From CAYLMG01 sp964568365 (GTDB lineage Bacteria > Planctomycetota > Phycisphaerae > Sedimentisphaerales > Anaerobacaceae): a stretch of 17,508 nt of DNA. The stretch's first letter is position 1. The number at the start of each line of letters is the position of its first letter. The notes under the pieces are model-generated. The model was not told the DNA's origin, made no database searches, and worked only from the letters and a program-made list of their open reading frames with translations. The position numbers and the translations under genes are program-made. Below are positions 1 through 6,748 of the stretch, in pieces. The DNA is taken from contig CAZMQF010000044.1 of NCBI GenBank assembly GCA_964568365.1, positions 1-17,508 on the forward strand, written 5' to 3'.

Positions 1-201
1 TCTTTTTGCCTTGTTGTCGATTTTGCTGTCTTCAGTGACTATTATTGTGAGGATGTCACCTATATTTCTTGCGACGTCATCGGCATATAAATTTTTCATA
101 TTGTTGTTTCTTCTTGCCCAGATGGAGCCGGCTTTTATGGTGGTTGTCGAGGTCAGGAACAGGGCTGTTATTAAGATTGTTGAAAATAGTTTTTTATTCA
201 T
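1..201 (-). CDS. flgH: FlgH, flagellar L-ring protein (partial, N-terminal 67 residues)
   Basis: FlgH forms the L-ring that guides the flagellar rod through the outer membrane. Only the first 67 codons are in the window; the frame is open to base 1. After a hydrophobic signal sequence (residues about 5-24, ending IKAG), the mature start SIWARRNNNMKNLYADDVAR followed by NIGDILTIIVTED matches the conserved FlgH start (S-L-W, then D...A..VGDILTV.I.E). The start is well set: AAGGAG at 207-212 lies 5 nt upstream of ATG, just after the flgA stop. Known FlgH proteins are usually lipoproteins, but no Cys occurs in these 67 residues, so there is no lipobox. It is the last visible gene of the leftward hook-rod operon; flgI often follows but lies outside. 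Confidence 0.88.
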   Translation of the reverse strand, partial: MNKKLFSTILITALFLTSTTTIKAGSIWARRNNNMKNLYADDVARNIGDILTIIVTEDSKIDNKAKR

Positions 202-212
202 TTTTGCTCCTT

Positions 213-1193
213 TTAAAAGAGAGGTTCGACGGTTCCATCGTCATTTATTTTTGCGATGATTGTTCGTTTAGAGTCCACGTTACGTACTTTTATGAATTGG
301 CCGGCAGAGCCTTTTTCGAGGGCTTGTCCGGCGGCAGTTATTGCAAGTGATGGACTTTCGATTTTGATAATGACATTTTGGTTTCGATTGACGAGAATCT
401 GTTTCGGGCGGGGCTTTGCCATATTCGAGTCGATAACAGTATTTGCGGGCAGGTTTCGTTTTGCGATAAGTCCGTAAGTAGGGGTCCATCCGGCAGGCTC
501 GGGCTCGTTTGAAATAGATTTTACGATTTTCACATTTTCTGCGGTTATAGCAGTTCCGGCTTTTATTTCAGTCAGTGTAACTGCTGTGCGAGTCAGGTAT
601 TTCGGCTGGAAAGTGACAAGACGTTTTTCAATTTCCCTGCTGTCAGAGAGCAGCAGGACTTCAACCCTGGCCTGATTTGCCCGGCTATTCGGGAGCAGAT
701 TTGTTGAGAGTTTGATGTTGTTACAGTCGGCAGGTGCGATAAAGTCGGCAGGTATCTGCAGGGGGCTAAAGCGGCAGGCGGAGGCATATTCGGGATTGTT
801 TTTCAGAAAAGATTTTGCGAGGTTAATAATTTCAGTTCCTGCGATTTTGTGCTCTTTCTGTGTTACGATTATTTTCTCAGCGCCGATTAAGTTTACTTTA
901 GCGGGCTTAATGTTACTGCAGGCAAGTCTGCTGAGGATAGTTTTTCTGTCGATAATAATTTTCTGGCCTGGTATAGAGAATTTGGCAAGGGTGATATCAT
1001 TTGCCTTTTCAGCAAAGAGCTGGTCTGCTCTGATTATGCTTACGCTGCCGAGCGTTATGATATCGTTTTCGATTGTAATCCGTCTCGGCAGATAGATTTT
1101 TAATGCCGGATTTTTTTCTGCAGAGTCAGCCCCGGCGCATAGCGGCAGGAGCAAGATTGTTATTAAGACTGCGTTTGCTATTTTACCGTTCAT
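213..1193 (-). CDS. flgA: FlgA, P-ring assembly chaperone
   Basis: FlgA is the periplasmic chaperone for assembling the FlgI P-ring around the rod. The 326-residue protein has an N-terminal signal sequence (about 5-22; likely cleavage after CAGA; the Cys at 19 sits in a poor lipobox context, LPLC). A poorly conserved N-terminal half is followed by a SAF-type domain at about 203-262 (AVTLTEIKAGTAITAENV, later GLIAKRNLPANTVI) and the C-terminal FlgA beta domain at about 263-326 (VIIKIESPSLAITAAGQAL, then GQFIKVRN). It is somewhat longer than enterobacterial FlgA (about 220 aa), the extra length lying in the N-terminal half as in many non-enteric FlgA. The start ATG lies 8 nt after the flgG stop, with an AGGA ribosome site overlapping that stop, so translation is probably coupled. 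It precedes flgH. Confidence 0.9.
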   Translation of the reverse strand: MNGKIANAVLITILLLPLCAGADSAEKNPALKIYLPRRITIENDIITLGSVSIIRADQLFAEKANDITLAKFSIPGQKIIIDRKTILSRLACSNIKPAKVNLIGAEKIIVTQKEHKIAGTEIINLAKSFLKNNPEYASACRFSPLQIPADFIAPADCNNIKLSTNLLPNSRANQARVEVLLLSDSREIEKRLVTFQPKYLTRTAVTLTEIKAGTAITAENVKIVKSISNEPEPAGWTPTYGLIAKRNLPANTVIDSNMAKPRPKQILVNRNQNVIIKIESPSLAITAAGQALEKGSAGQFIKVRNVDSKRTIIAKINDDGTVEPLF

Positions 1194-1201
1194 ATTATTT
1201 C

Positions 1202-1987
1202 CTATCCGACAATGGAATTTGCGGTTCTGAGCATATCATCGCCTGCTTTTATGGCCCTGGAGTTGATTTCATAGGCTCTTTGAGCGGTGATGAGGTTTAC
1301 AAGCTCAGTGACCATCTGGACGTTTGATTTTTCGAGGAAACCCGACTGTATGGCGCCCATTCCGTTTTCACCGGGTGTTCCTGTAATAGGTGTTCCGCTT
1401 GCATCAGTTTCTGTGAGCAGGTTATCTCCTTCGCTTGACAGGCCGGAAGGATTCGAGAACCTTGCCAGCTGGATTGTGCCGACCACCGATATATTTCCGG
1501 ACGAGTCGGTGACATTCACGGTTCCGTCCTTTCCTATGTCAACAGTTATTGCATCGGTGGGGATTGTAATAGCCGGCTCGAAGGGGTATCCGGTAGTTGT
1601 GACCAGGTTTCCATCGGCGTTTGTCTGGAGGGCACCATCTCTGGTGTATCTTATGTCGCCGTTCGGCAGAGTTACCTGCAGGAAGCCTTCGCCCATAATT
1701 GCGATGTCGAGGTTTCTGCCGGTGTTTTGCAGCTCGCCCGGCGTATAGACTCTTATGGTGGCCGCGGCTCGGACACCGCTACCCACTTCGAGTCCTCCGG
1801 GTGTTTTTATACCTGAAGCCACTTCGGTGCCCATTTGAGTCATTTTGACATAAAACAGGTCCTGAAAGTTAATCTGGCTTCTTTTGAAGCCTGTGGTGTT
1901 GATGTTTGCGAGATTGTTTGCAATTACATCGACCATCATCTGCTGAGCACTCATACCCGTGGCTGCAGTTGAAAATGCCCTTAACAT
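1202..1987 (-). CDS. flgG: FlgG, flagellar distal rod protein
   Basis: FlgG polymerises into the distal rod, the drive shaft that crosses the P- and L-rings. At 261 aa it has the family's usual length. The N-terminal rod/hook signature ANNLANINTTGFK is at residues 23-35 and the C-terminal helix LEKSNVQMVTELVNLITAQR at 218-237. Residues 46-72 (YVKMTQMG...GGLEVGSGV) correspond to the stretch known to distinguish distal-rod FlgG from hook FlgE, which supports FlgG over a generic rod protein. A strong AGGAGA ribosome site precedes the ATG. About 57 bp separate it from flgF upstream; flgA follows closely. Nothing in the protein looks broken. Confidence 0.95.
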   Translation of the reverse strand: MLRAFSTAATGMSAQQMMVDVIANNLANINTTGFKRSQINFQDLFYVKMTQMGTEVASGIKTPGGLEVGSGVRAAATIRVYTPGELQNTGRNLDIAIMGEGFLQVTLPNGDIRYTRDGALQTNADGNLVTTTGYPFEPAITIPTDAITVDIGKDGTVNVTDSSGNISVVGTIQLARFSNPSGLSSEGDNLLTETDASGTPITGTPGENGMGAIQSGFLEKSNVQMVTELVNLITAQRAYEINSRAIKAGDDMLRTANSIVG

Positions 1988-2044
1988 AAAAATATCTCCT
2001 AATTTTAATTGTTACAAATTTAGTTTTAACATTATTTAAGGTTC

Positions 2045-2779
2045 TTAACCCATAGCTACGCTTATCATACTGTTTGAGGCCTGGCTTTGAACCGAGAGCA
2101 GCTTCATATTTGCTTCGTAAAGTCTTGTAACCAGCATCATATCGACAAGCTCTTCGATTATTTGCACGTTCGACGCTTCCTGAAATCCCTGTTTTACAAC
2201 GATGTTCTCAGCATCGGTTGGTTGGATGTCAGGGTCTGGCATATAGAAGCAGTTTAGGCCGGCCTGCAAAAGGCTGCTCTGATTTTGTCCGAAATCGACA
2301 AGCCTGAACTTTCCGATTGAAACCGAGCCTGCGGAGATGGAGCCGTCGGCTGAGACGTGCAGCTGAGAAGGGGCAACGGTTTTCGGTATTGTGATGGTTC
2401 CGTTCTGTCCGGCGACGATTCTTCCTTCGGAATCAGTTAATTGCCCGTTCGAGTTTATCTGGAAGATACCATTGCGAGTATAAAGCGGACCATCGGTTGT
2501 CTCAATTACAAAGAATCCACTGCCGTTTAGGGCAAGGTCAAGGGATCGACCGGTCTGAATGATATGGGCCTGGGAGAAGTCGAGGACGGAGTTCAATTCG
2601 GTATTTGTTTCAAAATCTATATCCTCGGCGGACTGGCCGGCTTTGAGGACATTAGTAAAAGCATTGCATCTTCTTTTATATCCCGTGGTGCTTACATTAG
2701 CCAGATTATGTGCAATGATGCCGAATTCCTTTGTGAGCGAATCAATGCTTGAAGAGACCTGTTCTGTAATTTCTGTCAT
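2045..2779 (-). CDS. flgF: FlgF-like flagellar proximal rod protein
   Basis: This is a flagellar basal-body rod protein of the FlgF/FlgG/FlgE family, 244 aa, close to usual FlgF length. The N-terminal signature IIAHNLANVSTTGYKRR is at 21-37, the central hook-basal body motif SLDLALNGSGFFVI at 79-92 with LYTRNGIFQINSNGQL at 99-114, and the C-terminal helix EASNVQIIEELVDMM at 201-215. It lacks the extended distal-rod stretch seen in the neighbouring FlgG and is more divergent, so it is called the proximal rod paralogue FlgF. The ATG is only 3 nt after the PilZ gene's stop, with its ribosome site (AGGA) inside the end of that gene, so the two are probably translationally coupled. Confidence 0.85.
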   Translation of the reverse strand: MTEITEQVSSSIDSLTKEFGIIAHNLANVSTTGYKRRCNAFTNVLKAGQSAEDIDFETNTELNSVLDFSQAHIIQTGRSLDLALNGSGFFVIETTDGPLYTRNGIFQINSNGQLTDSEGRIVAGQNGTITIPKTVAPSQLHVSADGSISAGSVSIGKFRLVDFGQNQSSLLQAGLNCFYMPDPDIQPTDAENIVVKQGFQEASNVQIIEELVDMMLVTRLYEANMKLLSVQSQASNSMISVAMG

Positions 2780-2782
2780 TTT

Positions 2783-4084
2783 TTAAGCATCCTGTGTTAT
2801 GTTCGATTGTTGGTTTTCTTCGTTTGTATTTGTATTGTTTATGTTATCGTTTTTTTCCTGCAGCTCTTTGGTGGGAGCGGTGTTTGTGGCGTGTACCAGC
2901 TCTTCGATATGCTCATCGCTCATGCCAAACATCTCAGCAGCTAAAAATTTACCATCTTGGGTCTGTACTATACGTCTTACCACTGCGATGTCCTGTACAA
3001 CTTTTTGTTTTGGTTCGCCGGGTTTGGCATTTTCTGAAGAATCAGAGATGTTTTGTTCACTGAGATTCAGGATGATTAAGATTCTGTCACCCTGTTGAGC
3101 TTCCAAGTCGGTTTTTATTTTAAGGCTGGGTCCGCCTAACTCGGTTACGGCTGCGTTGATAAATTTTGGTGGGCATAAAGCGGAGGAGTTGTTTGGTTGT
3201 GAGCTTTCAGTTGCGTTCGTATCGGTTTTGTTGTCGAGATTTTTATTTTCTGTGGGTTTGTTCAGTGGGAACAGCGCGATAAGTGCCTGAAGTTCGACAG
3301 GTGCTCGTAAAAAACGTCTTCGATTGAAAGATCGCACATTTTCGCTGTGAGCCAGAACAAGGGAGTTACCATCGTAACTGATAACAGAAGTATCGAACTC
3401 ATAGACGAGCTCTTCGAAGCTGTAATGTCCCCTCCACTGCTCTGCGAAGTTGATTCGAGGATGTGCTGCAAGCTTTACTGTGAGTCCGGTTTCAGTGTTT
3501 TCTGTAACAGTTGATTCAATCTCATTGGTTTTCGGTGTTATTGCTGTTATATAAAGTATTTTGCCTATGGGTATTTGTCTTGTGCTTAGCTGCTGAGGTG
3601 CTGCTGCGTCGGTGTTGGGATGTTCGGTTTCCTGAAAGCCGAGTTTTTCTTGCAGCAGAGTGAGTTCAGTTTTTAATTTTTTTATTTTTTCAGGATCTTT
3701 CTGCTGCTTTTGTTTATCGATAATTTTTTTGACGCTATCGTCAAAGACCTTTTTGGTGGTGAAGACTCCAATTTCATTTTTTTTAAGTTTGGAGTTATTT
3801 GCAATATCTTTTAATATTTGTATTTCATAGAGGCTTAAGCCTTTATTTCGTGCGAGGTTTGTGACTGTTAGGTTTGCGGTCTTGTTTTTTTGTAAGTTTC
3901 TGTACAGGCTTGTGATGAGAATGATGGATGTTAAGATTGTTAGTGTTAATAGTGAAACTATAATGAACCATTTCTCCGTTATCCAGCTGCCGTCAAATCG
4001 CCGGGCATACTGCCACCGCTGGACCGGGTCAAGTGCCATAATGATTGTATTAAGAGCTTCTGCAATTGCATAAGTAGCTGGCAT
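2783..4084 (-). CDS. Membrane-anchored PilZ-domain protein, putative c-di-GMP-responsive flagellar regulator
   Basis: The 433-residue protein has one strong membrane segment at about 39-60, a cytoplasmic helical region (about 70-115) with a GLSLYEIQIL motif, a charged likely coiled coil at about 115-148, a beta-rich domain at about 168-250 resembling the YcgR-type N-terminal domain, and a PilZ domain from about 251 to 395. The PilZ c-di-GMP signature is partly present: RRRFLR at 255-260 supplies RxxxR, but the second motif (usually D/NxSxxG) appears only as TELGGPS at 314-320. A low-complexity Asn/Thr-rich segment (about 275-300) interrupts the PilZ barrel, and the C-terminal 35 residues are Asn/Gln-rich. 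It lies between flgE (12 nt gap) and flgF (3 nt gap). By position it may act as a brake or assembly sensor; that role is inference. Confidence 0.72.
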   Translation of the reverse strand: MPATYAIAEALNTIIMALDPVQRWQYARRFDGSWITEKWFIIVSLLTLTILTSIILITSLYRNLQKNKTANLTVTNLARNKGLSLYEIQILKDIANNSKLKKNEIGVFTTKKVFDDSVKKIIDKQKQQKDPEKIKKLKTELTLLQEKLGFQETEHPNTDAAAPQQLSTRQIPIGKILYITAITPKTNEIESTVTENTETGLTVKLAAHPRINFAEQWRGHYSFEELVYEFDTSVISYDGNSLVLAHSENVRSFNRRRFLRAPVELQALIALFPLNKPTENKNLDNKTDTNATESSQPNNSSALCPPKFINAAVTELGGPSLKIKTDLEAQQGDRILIILNLSEQNISDSSENAKPGEPKQKVVQDIAVVRRIVQTQDGKFLAAEMFGMSDEHIEELVHATNTAPTKELQEKNDNINNTNTNEENQQSNITQDA

Positions 4085-4096
4085 TTTAGGCTCCGA

Positions 4097-5761
4097 TTAT
4101 CTGATTAGGTTGCTTAATTCTCCGAGAATTTCATTCGCTACTCTGATAGTTCGAGCGTTTGCCTGATAGCCGTTTTGCGCCTGAATCATATTTACAAACT
4201 CAGTAGCTACATCAGCGTTTGATTTTTCGAGGGAGCCGCCGTAAATCTTTCCAGCGCCCCCTGTCATAGCCAGGGTGGCGACGGCTTCACCGGAGTTTGC
4301 AGAAGGGATGAAATAGCCGCCCCCAATACTTTCGAGGCCGGCATTGTTCTGGAATAGTGCTATTTGAAGTGTGGCGATATTTTTCTTTATACCGTTTGAA
4401 AAGCCACCTACTAAGATTCCTTCGTTATTTACAGAAACGCTGGAGAGCCTGCCAGAGCCGTATCCGTCCTGATCCCTTGCGACAGCAGTGGAATTGCCTG
4501 CGAATTGTGTTAAACCATCGAATTTTCCGACAGTTCCAAGAGACAGCTCGATAGTTTGTTCGTTTGCCGTGTCATAAGCGAATGTTATTTTGAATTCAGG
4601 AGTTACTGAGCCGGCAAGTCCTGCATATGAACCGTTAGAGGCGTCAAATGTTATGCCGTCAATTCTTCTGTCTGTCATAGTTATCGAGTGAACGTCGCCC
4701 GAAATTGAGGTGAGTACGAGCTCCCAGGTGTTTGGTGTATCGGTTCTGACAAAGGCAGCAGAGAGAGTGTGTTCTCCGCCGAGCGAGTCATAAGCAGTAG
4801 TGTTTATGGGCTTAACTTCATTTCCGCCGACGGCAATCATTTTGAAATAGGCCGGTGTTTCGAGTGTGCCGTCACCGGCATATGAAAGAGTAAGGTCTGT
4901 TTTGCTGTATCCCCCATCGTTGTCGGTTATTCTTATTTTACCGTTTAACAGCGAAGCAGTGGCGTCTGAGAGGACATTATTGTTGAGATGGTCGATAAGG
5001 TCACCGATTGTGGTAGTTGAATCAATTGCGAGAGTTAAACCGCTGGTGAAGTCCGTTCCATCCTTATGGTAGCCGCTGATGGTTATTGTGCCCGAGGTTA
5101 GAGTTCCTGTGAACTGGTCGAGCTGGTCGATTTCGATATCCGTGGTTGCGGCGGTGTCGTTATTATAGGTGTAAGCGACGTCCGAATCGAGTTTCTGTAT
5201 CTGTGGTGTTTCGAAAGAGGCATCCGAGCTGAGATTTCCCGATACGGTGATGTGTGATGTGGCATATGCAGGCATTGTTATATCATATGGAATATGAATG
5301 TTACCATCGCTCGGGATTTGAAAGCCTTCAAGCTCACCTTCCGAGCCGATTCTCTGGACAAGGCAGCCTGTGGAGGGGTCGACGAGCGTTGAATTCACAT
5401 CGACCGAAAAGGCGCCTGCCCGTGTGTACATGTACTGCTGGCCGTCACTTAAAACAAAATAGCCTTCGCCATCAATTGCCACATCGAGGGGGTTTCCTGT
5501 TTGGACGATGTTTCCCTGTGACATATTTGGAGTGATGCCCGCGACGCCTACACCGCTTCCCATTTGCTGCGGGTTTGTTCCGCCAATATTTGATGTCGGC
5601 TGTGTAGCTTTTTTGATTGTCTGGCTTAGCAGCTCGGAAAAGTTTATTCTGCTGGACTTAAAAGCTGTAGTGTTGACATTTGCGAGGTTGTTTCCTGCGA
5701 TGTCCAGCATTTTTTGATGTGCCTGTAAGCCAGTGACTCCTGCTGATAATGCGAAACTCAT
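4097..5761 (-). CDS. flgE: FlgE, flagellar hook protein
   Basis: FlgE polymerises into the hook, the universal joint between rod and filament. The protein is 554 aa, longer than enterobacterial FlgE (about 400 aa) but within the range of long hooks. N-terminal D0 signature IAGNNLANVNTTAFKSSRIN is at 21-40, PLDVAIDGEGYFVL at 91-104, and the C-terminal D0 helix SLEKSNADVATEFVNMIQAQ at 510-529 followed by NGYQANARTIRVANE. The extra length lies in the exposed middle: residues about 218-298 (GTITISGYHKDGTDFTSGLT, TTIGDLIDHLNN, GKIRITDNDGG) look like a flagellin IN-type motif, normally found in FliD and flagellins. A strong AGGAGA site precedes the ATG. It follows flgD after 60 AT-rich bases containing a potential stem-loop. 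Confidence 0.94.
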   Translation of the reverse strand: MSFALSAGVTGLQAHQKMLDIAGNNLANVNTTAFKSSRINFSELLSQTIKKATQPTSNIGGTNPQQMGSGVGVAGITPNMSQGNIVQTGNPLDVAIDGEGYFVLSDGQQYMYTRAGAFSVDVNSTLVDPSTGCLVQRIGSEGELEGFQIPSDGNIHIPYDITMPAYATSHITVSGNLSSDASFETPQIQKLDSDVAYTYNNDTAATTDIEIDQLDQFTGTLTSGTITISGYHKDGTDFTSGLTLAIDSTTTIGDLIDHLNNNVLSDATASLLNGKIRITDNDGGYSKTDLTLSYAGDGTLETPAYFKMIAVGGNEVKPINTTAYDSLGGEHTLSAAFVRTDTPNTWELVLTSISGDVHSITMTDRRIDGITFDASNGSYAGLAGSVTPEFKITFAYDTANEQTIELSLGTVGKFDGLTQFAGNSTAVARDQDGYGSGRLSSVSVNNEGILVGGFSNGIKKNIATLQIALFQNNAGLESIGGGYFIPSANSGEAVATLAMTGGAGKIYGGSLEKSNADVATEFVNMIQAQNGYQANARTIRVANEILGELSNLIR

Positions 5762-5776
5762 TTTATTTCTCCTGTG

Positions 5777-5822
5777 AATATATTGTTAATTTAATTTTTT
5801 TATTTTTCCGTTAACATATATT
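5777..5822 (-). other. AT-rich inverted repeat between flgD and flgE
   Basis: On the minus strand, AATATATGTTAA (5822-5811) can pair with TTAACAATATATT (5789-5777) with a single bulged base, enclosing an A-rich loop of about 21 nt. It starts at the flgD stop codon and ends some 10 nt before the flgE ribosome site. The stem is nearly all A-T and no U-run follows the second arm, so it is not a classic intrinsic terminator. It might affect mRNA processing, or may simply reflect the local base composition. Confidence 0.35.
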
Positions 5823-6193
5823 TAATTTTGGACCGCAACGATATTTTCGAGGCTTACGTCATATCCGCCTGCAGACAAGATTATGTTGCCGTTTTCATCT
5901 GTATAAATCTTATCTACAATAGCATTAACGATACCTATTGTGCCGTCCGAACTTTGGGCTACGAATGAGATATCCTTGCCTATAAGCGAGCTGGCATAAT
6001 GCATTTTTGTTGTTGTAAGGACGTTTTTAAAATTTGAGTTCATCGACTCGAGCTGCTGTAGTTGTGAAAATTGGGCGAGCTGAGAGGCCATCTCGTTATT
6101 ATCCAATGGTTCGAGTGGATTTTGGTTTTTCAACTGAGTGATTAGCAGCTTCATATAATCTGCCTGGATACTGCTTGCTGATATTGAACTCAT
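5822..6193 (-). CDS. flgD: FlgD, hook-capping scaffold protein (short form)
   Basis: FlgD caps the growing hook and is needed for FlgE polymerisation. The 123-residue protein contains the conserved N-terminal region: DYMKLLITQLKNQNPLEPLD at 12-31, then NEMASQLAQFSQLQQLESMN at 33-52, nearly the textbook FlgD motif. The segment SLIGKDISFVAQSSDGTIGI and the C-terminal beta strands to residue 123 match the first part of the tudor-like domain. The FlgD Ig-like/FN3 domain of enterobacterial FlgD (about 230 aa) is absent; the stop is clean and flgE follows normally, so this is a short FlgD of the kind known in other phyla rather than a broken gene. It is the first gene of the leftward operon, with a sigma-54-type promoter about 95 bp upstream of its start. 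Confidence 0.9.
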   Translation of the reverse strand: MSSISASSIQADYMKLLITQLKNQNPLEPLDNNEMASQLAQFSQLQQLESMNSNFKNVLTTTKMHYASSLIGKDISFVAQSSDGTIGIVNAIVDKIYTDENGNIILSAGGYDVSLENIVAVQN

Positions 6194-6287
6194 AAGCTTT
6201 TTGCCTTTTTTTATTGAATTAATAACCAGATTTTATTTTCAAACAGCGATAAGATTTCCTTAATTAAGAACACCGGTGAAAGGTTGA

Positions 6288-6303
6288 GCAATTGTTGTGC
6301 CAG
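6288..6303 (-). promoter_or_regulatory. Sigma-54 (-24/-12) promoter for flgD-flgE operon
   Basis: The minus strand reads CTGGCACAACAATTGC from 6303 to 6288. This matches the sigma-54 consensus TGGCAC-N5-TTGC at every fixed position: GG at 6301-6300 (-24) and GC at 6289-6288 (-12), with correct spacing. Transcription would start near 6276, giving a leader of roughly 80 nt before flgD. Hook and rod genes are known sigma-54 targets in many bacteria, and two sigma-54 activator genes lie nearby. Confidence 0.88.
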
Positions 6304-6499
6304 ATTTGGTCGTCCTGCCAGTATTGCAGTTATAAGTCTTTATTATTGCGGGGCTTAGGAAATTTATAAAGCTGAGCATATTTTATTAACCGATAGTTTT
6401 TGGAATTGTTTTGGAAAGGATTTTCCTATTTTGCTGAAAATTTTGCCGTTGTCTATATTTAATGATGCAGGGCGTTGATAGTATTTCATAAAACGGTTC

Positions 6500-6524
6500 A
6501 GTGACATTTGAAGGTCCTATAAAA
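6500..6524. repeat. Direct repeat copy A, AGTGACATT...GGTCCTATAAAA
   Basis: AGTGACATT (6500-6508) is followed after 4 nt by GGTCCTATAAAA (6513-6524). The same two blocks recur about 120 bp to the right (copy B). It lies about 200 bp upstream of the flgD promoter's -24 element, a distance where a sigma-54 activator could bind, so it is a candidate operator or enhancer. Confidence 0.5.
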
Positions 6525-6619
6525 TATGATTATAATCTACTTTGTTTTTTTGTTTTTTTACTTATAGTCCGATAAAGAAAATAATAGAAAAGTTAACTCT
6601 AATTTAGTTTTGAAAACCG

Positions 6620-6647
6620 AGTGACATTATTGGTCGGTCCCATAAAA
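6620..6647. repeat. Direct repeat copy B, AGTGACATT...GGTCCCATAAAA
   Basis: AGTGACATT (6620-6628) is followed after 7 nt by GGTCCCATAAAA (6636-6647). It is the second copy of the element at 6500-6524: nine identical bases in block one and eleven of twelve in block two, with a different spacer. It lies about 100 bp upstream of the activator gene start, so it could serve either direction. Confidence 0.5.
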
Positions 6648-6737
6648 AAATTAAAGTTTTGTGGTTGTCGTTGTCGATTAGCTTTCCATTGTTACCGGTT
6701 AATTTTTTGTAATTGTGACTGGGGGGACAACAATAAT

Positions 6738-6741
6738 GAGG
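6738..6741 (+). promoter_or_regulatory. Ribosome binding site deciding the GTG start at 6749
   Basis: GAGG at 6738-6741 lies 7 nt before GTG at 6749. An in-frame TGA at 6737-6739 blocks any upstream start. A competing ATG at 6736, with a G-run (6720-6726) before it, opens a different frame that ends at 6843 and gives no receiver-like protein. Confidence 0.55.
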
Positions 6742-6748
6742 TTATCGA

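Larger units (their letters stand above)
6194..6748. other. Divergent regulatory region between flgD and the sigma-54 activator gene
   Basis: This AT-rich noncoding stretch holds no ORF that I can support. It carries a strong sigma-54-type promoter reading left into flgD, two copies of a diverged direct repeat (AGTGACATT...GGTCC-Y-ATAAAA), the motif ATTAACCGAT at 6385-6394 and its near reverse complement ACCGGTTAAT at 6694-6703. T-runs at 6541-6560 are conspicuous. I could not define a convincing sigma-70 promoter for the rightward activator gene. Confidence 0.6.

Noticed and set aside
1287..1748. 153-residue ORF on the plus strand opposite flgG
   Set aside because: The minus strand encodes a clear FlgG of normal length; the opposite frame is a shadow.
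6567..6574. TCCGATAA resembling the -10 of a sigma-28 flagellar promoter
   Set aside because: No TAAA-type -35 element sits at the correct distance; the upstream bases are a T-run.
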